DNA from: Polynucleobacter sp. UBA2650
GTDB taxonomy: Bacteria > Pseudomonadota > Gammaproteobacteria > Burkholderiales > Burkholderiaceae
DNA length: 9,905 nt
Direction of reading: 5' to 3'
Assembly: GCA_002359975.1 (NCBI GenBank)
Contig: DENG01000097.1
Span: 1-9,905 of the forward strand
Both the position numbers and the translations under genes were made by a program. Positions 6,478 to 9,905 of this stretch are shown here, one piece after another; position 1 is the first letter of the stretch; each line of letters starts with the position of its first letter. The notes beneath the pieces were generated by a model that saw nothing but the letters and a program-made list of their open reading frames with translations, did no database searches and was not told the DNA's origin.

Positions 6478-7398
6478 TTAAAGCCCAGGCATCTGGAAGC
6501 CAATTTTTTCAAGTTCCGCGATTAGCTTGCTGTGTTGACTGGGCTCAAGTGCCAGTAGCGGCGGCCTGACCCGAGACCATTCTGGGTCTTTGCTGTAATG
6601 GGCTACGGCGGCCTTCATCGCCGGAATCATTGGATATTGGGCATAGACCGAGCGAAGAGCTGTTAGAGCCTCTTGCGCATGATCTGCGGTCGGCTCCTGC
6701 CAGCGAGCTGCTAAATCCGCAATTGCCTTAGGGTTAACATTTGCCATTGCTGATATACAACCTACTCCGCCTGCACGTAGGGCGCGAAGTAAAAATACCT
6801 CGCTACCGGCATAAACCCGAAAACCAGTCCCAAGCAAGGCTTTAATGACAGACTCGGTATAGGGCCAATCTCCCGAGCTATCTTTAATCCCAATGACTGT
6901 GTTGGGATACGTTTTTACCAAGCGCTCTAGTAGGGGAACACTCAAACCAATTTTGGTTACTGGGGGGATGTTGTAAACATAAATTTTTAACTTTGCATCA
7001 CCCACTGCTTCAATAATCTCTGCGTAATACTGAAAGAGTCCATCATCCGCGACATCCTTGTAATAGAAGGGTGGGAGCATTAATACTCCAGCACAACCTG
7101 CTTTGACAGCAGCCTTGGTCATCGTCGATGCATCCGCTACAGAGCATGCCCCAGTCCCTGGCATCATGTTCTTAGGATCAAGTCCTCCTCCAATAAGCTC
7201 ATGAAGTACATCTATTTTTTGACCAGCAGACATTGAGTTGGCCTCTGAGTTGGTCCCAAATACAGCTTGTCCAACCCCATTACTTTGGAGCCATTGGCAT
7301 TGACGTAACAACTTTTTGCCATTGGGACTGCCGTCCGCATTAAAGGGGGTCAATACGGGAGATAAAACAGCAGATAGGGTAGAGGTATGAGTAGACAT
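6478..7398 (-). CDS. Dihydrodipicolinate synthase/N-acetylneuraminate lyase-family class I aldolase or dehydratase
   Basis: A 306-residue (beta/alpha)8-barrel enzyme of normal family length. K172 in GIKDSSGD is the Schiff-base lysine, Y142 in YNIP the catalytic tyrosine, Y112-Y113 the probable inter-subunit tyrosines, and GTNSE (48-52) occupies the GTTGE pyruvate-carboxylate site. In DapA an arginine follows YNxP (R138 in E. coli) and binds the second carboxylate; here the equivalent position is V147 (YNIPPVTK), as in the leucine-containing N-acetylneuraminate lyases. This argues against a lysine-biosynthetic DapA and for a pyruvate-releasing aldolase, or a 2-keto-3-deoxy sugar-acid dehydratase. 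It is cytoplasmic. It lies 12 bases after the dehydrogenase gene and upstream of the transporter genes, with GGAGA (7404-7408) 5 bases before its ATG, so it belongs to one operon. Exact reaction unknown. Confidence 0.88.
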   Translation of the reverse strand: MSTHTSTLSAVLSPVLTPFNADGSPNGKKLLRQCQWLQSNGVGQAVFGTNSEANSMSAGQKIDVLHELIGGGLDPKNMMPGTGACSVADASTMTKAAVKAGCAGVLMLPPFYYKDVADDGLFQYYAEIIEAVGDAKLKIYVYNIPPVTKIGLSVPLLERLVKTYPNTVIGIKDSSGDWPYTESVIKALLGTGFRVYAGSEVFLLRALRAGGVGCISAMANVNPKAIADLAARWQEPTADHAQEALTALRSVYAQYPMIPAMKAAVAHYSKDPEWSRVRPPLLALEPSQHSKLIAELEKIGFQMPGL

Positions 7399-7410
7399 AA
7401 AAATCTCCGA

Positions 7411-8340
7411 CTAAATAGAAATGGGGGTTGGAAGTGATTGGTGATTAAAAAATGCCTCAAGATTATCGATTGCCAAATTGGTCATTGCTTGACGGGTTTC
7501 TTGGGTAGCGCTGCCAATATGAGGAGCTAGTAGTACGTTAGAAAGACTTAAGAAAGCAGGCTTGGGATTCGGCTCGTTTTCAAAAACATCAAGGGCGGCG
7601 CCTGCAATGACTTTGTTTTGCAAGGCGCTGATGAGATCATCTTCGTTAACCACACTGCCTCTTGCGACATTAATCAAGTAACCCTTTGGACCCAATGCGT
7701 TCAGGATCGAAGTATTAATAATTTTCTCGGTTGCCTTGCCCCCAGGGCATGTCAGTATGAGGACATCACTCTCTCGCGCTAAATCCATCAGGGATGGAAA
7801 AAATACATACGGTAGGCTTTTTGAACTAGGGCCGTGATAAGCAATCTCCACTTTGAATGGCAAGAGACGCGCAGCCAGTTCTTGACCGATACGACCCATA
7901 CCGACAATCCCTACTTTCTTTCCAGCCAGGGAGGTGGTGAATGGAAAGGTCTCGGCCGCCCAAGTTTTCTGGAGAACAAATTGGTGAGCTTCCGGAATCT
8001 TTCTCAAGAGACCAAATAGGAGCCCAATAGTTAATTCGCACACCGCATCATTTAGGACGCCGGGCGTATTGGAGGCAATGATCCCCCTTTGTTTTAAGTA
8101 ATCTAGTGGAAGGTTGTCGTATCCCACTCCGCAACAGGCAATCATTTTGATTTCGGGCAGTTGGTCCAGTAGGGTGGGGTTAATGGCAAAGCTGGGGCGC
8201 GTTAAGATGGCCTTTACATTTCGGTCGGGGACTGGTCCCTTTGGGTCCAGCATGGAAATGGGAACAAGACGGCGATCAATCTCTAACTGCATGATTTCAG
8301 GGAAAAAGCCGACCTGTAATACGCTATTGACTGGAATCAT
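7411..8340 (-). CDS. D-isomer-specific 2-hydroxyacid dehydrogenase (hydroxypyruvate/glyoxylate reductase-like)
   Basis: A 309-residue cytoplasmic oxidoreductase. Residues about 1-95 and 280-309 form the substrate domain and about 96-280 the Rossmann domain. GIVGMGRIG (144-152) is the dinucleotide-binding loop. The catalytic triad is R227 (NVARGS), E256 (DVFENEP) and H274 (LAPHIGSATQ). At the end of the second strand the sequence is EIAYHGPSSKS (165-175), without the acidic residue that normally holds NAD ribose, so NADP(H) use is suggested. The family reduces 2-keto acids to D-2-hydroxy acids, for example hydroxypyruvate, glyoxylate or 2-ketogluconate. It is the first gene of the leftward operon; in context it could reduce a product of the aldolase or handle a keto-sugar acid. 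The start ATG has only a weak ribosome site (AGAG). Confidence 0.88.
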   Translation of the reverse strand: MIPVNSVLQVGFFPEIMQLEIDRRLVPISMLDPKGPVPDRNVKAILTRPSFAINPTLLDQLPEIKMIACCGVGYDNLPLDYLKQRGIIASNTPGVLNDAVCELTIGLLFGLLRKIPEAHQFVLQKTWAAETFPFTTSLAGKKVGIVGMGRIGQELAARLLPFKVEIAYHGPSSKSLPYVFFPSLMDLARESDVLILTCPGGKATEKIINTSILNALGPKGYLINVARGSVVNEDDLISALQNKVIAGAALDVFENEPNPKPAFLSLSNVLLAPHIGSATQETRQAMTNLAIDNLEAFFNHQSLPTPISI

Positions 8341-8412
8341 GTCTCTTTTGCAGTTTTATTGGAATAATGTGTCATTGTAAGTCGATATTTTTGTCATTTT
8401 GGAACCCATCAA
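8341..8412. promoter_or_regulatory. Divergent promoter region between dehydrogenase operon and IlvD/Edd gene
   Basis: A 72-bp AT-rich spacer with two genes firing outward. On the minus strand TACAAT (8374-8379) is a five of six -10 match without a convincing -35. On the plus strand GATATT (8384-8389) with TTGGAA (8359-8364) is a weak pair at 19-bp spacing. The heptamer TGTCATT occurs twice in the same orientation (8370-8376 and 8392-8398), 22 bp apart, about two helical turns, and overlaps these elements. A shared regulator controlling both directions is inferred; none is encoded in the window. Confidence 0.45.
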
Positions 8413-9905
8413 ATGAGTGTAGCGAAAGACCCGAAGGCACAGGCAAATCAGAGCCTACAAACTGGAATTCGAAAGGGGCTGACTCGCTACGGCGACACAG
8501 AGTTCTCACTGTTTCTTCGTAAAGCCTTCATTAAGGCAATGGGCTACAGCGATAGCGCTTTAGAGCGACCTATTATTGGCATCACAAATACCTATAGTGA
8601 TTTCAATCCATGTCATGGCAATGTGCCGCAAATGATTGAGGCCATCAAGCGTGGGGTGATGCAGGCGGGTGGTATGCCAATGGTATTTCCAACCATTTCA
8701 ATTCATGAGTCCTTTGCATTTCCAACCAGTATGTATTTGCGCAACTTGATGGCACTCGATACCGAAGAGATGATGCGCTCACAACCCGTCGATGCAGTTG
8801 TTTTAGTGGGGGGATGCGATAAAACAATTCCCGCTCAACTGATGGCGGCAGCTAGCTTGGATATTCCGGTGCTTTCAATACCCACGGGCCCGATGTTAAC
8901 GACGCTTCATCAGGGAGATCGCTTAGGCGCTTGTACAGATTGCCGGCGCTATTGGGGAAAATTTAGAGCAGGCGAGATTGACCAAGAGGAGATTGATGAG
9001 GTCAACGGTAAGCTGGCCCCAACAACTGGAACCTGTATGGTGATGGGCACTGCCAGTACGATCGCTTGTATGGTGGAAACAGCAGGACTCAGTTTGCCAG
9101 GAACGGCAGCCGCACCAGCAGTCATGGCAGAACGTTTTCGTTTGTCGGAACTAACCGGACGTAGAGCCGTAGAGTTAGCAAAAACAGCAGATCAAAAAAC
9201 GTTCTCACCACGAGCAATCCTCACACCCAAAGCTCTCACAAATGCCTTGACTGTGTTACACGCGATTGGTGGTTCTACTAATGCCTTAATTCATATTACA
9301 GCCGTGGCAGCTCGCTTGGGCATCAAGATTGATTTGGATATGGTCGATCAATTAGGTAGAAATGTTCCTGTTTTGGTTGACCTAAAACCTAGCGGCGCTC
9401 ATTACATGGAACATCTTTATGAGGATGGGGGGCTGATGGCGGTGCTAAGAGAGCTCAAACCCCATTTGTATCTCGATTGTTTGACTGTTTCAGGAAAAAC
9501 CTTGGGCGAGGAGATTGAGGACGCCAAGGTGAGCAAAGCGAGAAAGGTGATACGGATCTCAAGCGATCCGATTTATCCTGTGGGCGGTTTGGCAATCTTG
9601 AGAGGTAATTTAGCTCCTAGGGGCGCTGTGATTAAACACTCGGCAGCTAGCCCAGATTTATTAAAGCATCGCGGGCGTGCGGTGGTTTTTAGCTCACTAG
9701 AAGACTTGGCATTGCGGATTGATAGCCCTGACTTGGATGTCAATGCCGATGATATTTTGGTCTTGCAAAATGCTGGACCAAAGGGCGCCCCAGGAATGCC
9801 AGAGGCGGGGTATCTGCCGATCCCTAAAAAATTAGCGCAGGCTGGTGTTAAAGATATGGTTCGTATCTCGGATGCGCGGATGAGTGGAACAGCATTTGGA
9901 ACAAT
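8413..9905 (+). CDS. IlvD/Edd-family sugar-acid dehydratase (3'-truncated by window edge)
   Basis: 497 codons are present and the frame is open at the window end; family members are about 570-600 residues, so some 80 are missing. Residues C67 (NPCHGN), C135 (GGCDKT) and C208 (TGTCMV) are the expected iron-sulfur ligands, D136-K137 the magnesium/carbamylated-lysine site, and S491 in ISDARMSGTAFGT the catalytic serine. LGACTDCRRYW (171-181) and ISDARMSG, in place of the ITDGRMSG typical of IlvD, match from memory the pentonate/hexonate branch (for example L-arabinonate and D-xylonate dehydratases), so a 2-keto-3-deoxy sugar acid is the likely product, not a branched-chain amino acid precursor. 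Cytoplasmic. ATG 8413 has a weak ribosome site (GGA, 9 bases upstream) but fits the family start. It is divergent from the dehydrogenase-aldolase-TRAP operon, which supports a shared pathway. Confidence 0.9.
   Translation, partial: MSVAKDPKAQANQSLQTGIRKGLTRYGDTEFSLFLRKAFIKAMGYSDSALERPIIGITNTYSDFNPCHGNVPQMIEAIKRGVMQAGGMPMVFPTISIHESFAFPTSMYLRNLMALDTEEMMRSQPVDAVVLVGGCDKTIPAQLMAAASLDIPVLSIPTGPMLTTLHQGDRLGACTDCRRYWGKFRAGEIDQEEIDEVNGKLAPTTGTCMVMGTASTIACMVETAGLSLPGTAAAPAVMAERFRLSELTGRRAVELAKTADQKTFSPRAILTPKALTNALTVLHAIGGSTNALIHITAVAARLGIKIDLDMVDQLGRNVPVLVDLKPSGAHYMEHLYEDGGLMAVLRELKPHLYLDCLTVSGKTLGEEIEDAKVSKARKVIRISSDPIYPVGGLAILRGNLAPRGAVIKHSAASPDLLKHRGRAVVFSSLEDLALRIDSPDLDVNADDILVLQNAGPKGAPGMPEAGYLPIPKKLAQAGVKDMVRISDARMSGTAFGT

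Noticed and set aside
6354..6569. Plus-strand open frame spanning the binding-protein start and the gap to the aldolase gene
   Set aside because: It overlaps two confirmed genes antisense, with no ribosome site or recognisable protein features.
8645..8827. Minus-strand open frame inside the IlvD/Edd gene
   Set aside because: It is antisense to a region whose plus-strand translation carries the conserved GGCDKT motif just downstream; it is a shadow.
8413..9905. Annotation as biosynthetic dihydroxy-acid dehydratase IlvD
   Set aside because: The LGACTDCRRYW and ISDARMSG signatures and the catabolic neighbourhood fit the sugar-acid branch better than valine/isoleucine biosynthesis.
1..9905. Search by eye for a CRISPR array, transposase, tRNA, phage or defence genes
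   Set aside because: Nothing with regular spaced repeats, terminal inverted repeats, tRNA cloverleaf features or recognisable defence domains was seen.

Overview
The window looks like a moderately AT-rich betaproteobacterial chromosome, most likely a Polynucleobacter-like member of the Burkholderiaceae. That placement is an inference from protein style, gene content and base composition; no rRNA or other marker is present. No tRNA, rRNA, CRISPR array, insertion sequence or phage gene was found.

Left end (1-1777, minus strand): an exported M23/LytM-type metallopeptidase (353-1777) followed after 7 bases by ccmA (1-345, cut by the window edge), the ATP-binding subunit of the cytochrome c maturation haem exporter. 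A 95-bp divergent spacer (1778-1872) holds two dyad-symmetric elements and candidate promoters. Rightward from it come a small secreted four-cysteine PsiF-like protein (1873-2124) and an enolase-superfamily (mandelate racemase/muconate lactonizing type) enzyme (2172-3308). That pair ends at a strong bidirectional terminator (3331-3362).

Right part (3374-9905): a probable sugar-acid (aldonate/aldarate) uptake and breakdown cluster. A minus-strand operon runs leftward: D-2-hydroxyacid dehydrogenase (7411-8340), DHDPS/NAL-family class I aldolase or dehydratase (6478-7398), TAXI-type periplasmic binding protein (5460-6410) and fused DctQ-DctM TRAP permease (3374-5389). A terminator-like hairpin (5410-5431) between binding protein and permease probably sets their relative expression. 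Divergent from the operon, across a 72-bp promoter region, lies an IlvD/Edd-family dehydratase of the sugar-acid type (8413 to beyond the window).

Proposed joint function (inference): the TAXI-TRAP system imports a hydroxylated carboxylate; the IlvD/Edd enzyme, and perhaps the enolase-superfamily enzyme, dehydrates it to a 2-keto-3-deoxy acid; the Schiff-base enzyme cleaves or dehydrates that product; and the D-2-hydroxyacid dehydrogenase reduces a 2-keto or hydroxypyruvate-like product. The substrate cannot be read from the sequence. All families are known. The less usual aspects are the combination of a TAXI transporter with two unrelated sugar-acid dehydratase families, and the regulatory structures between genes.
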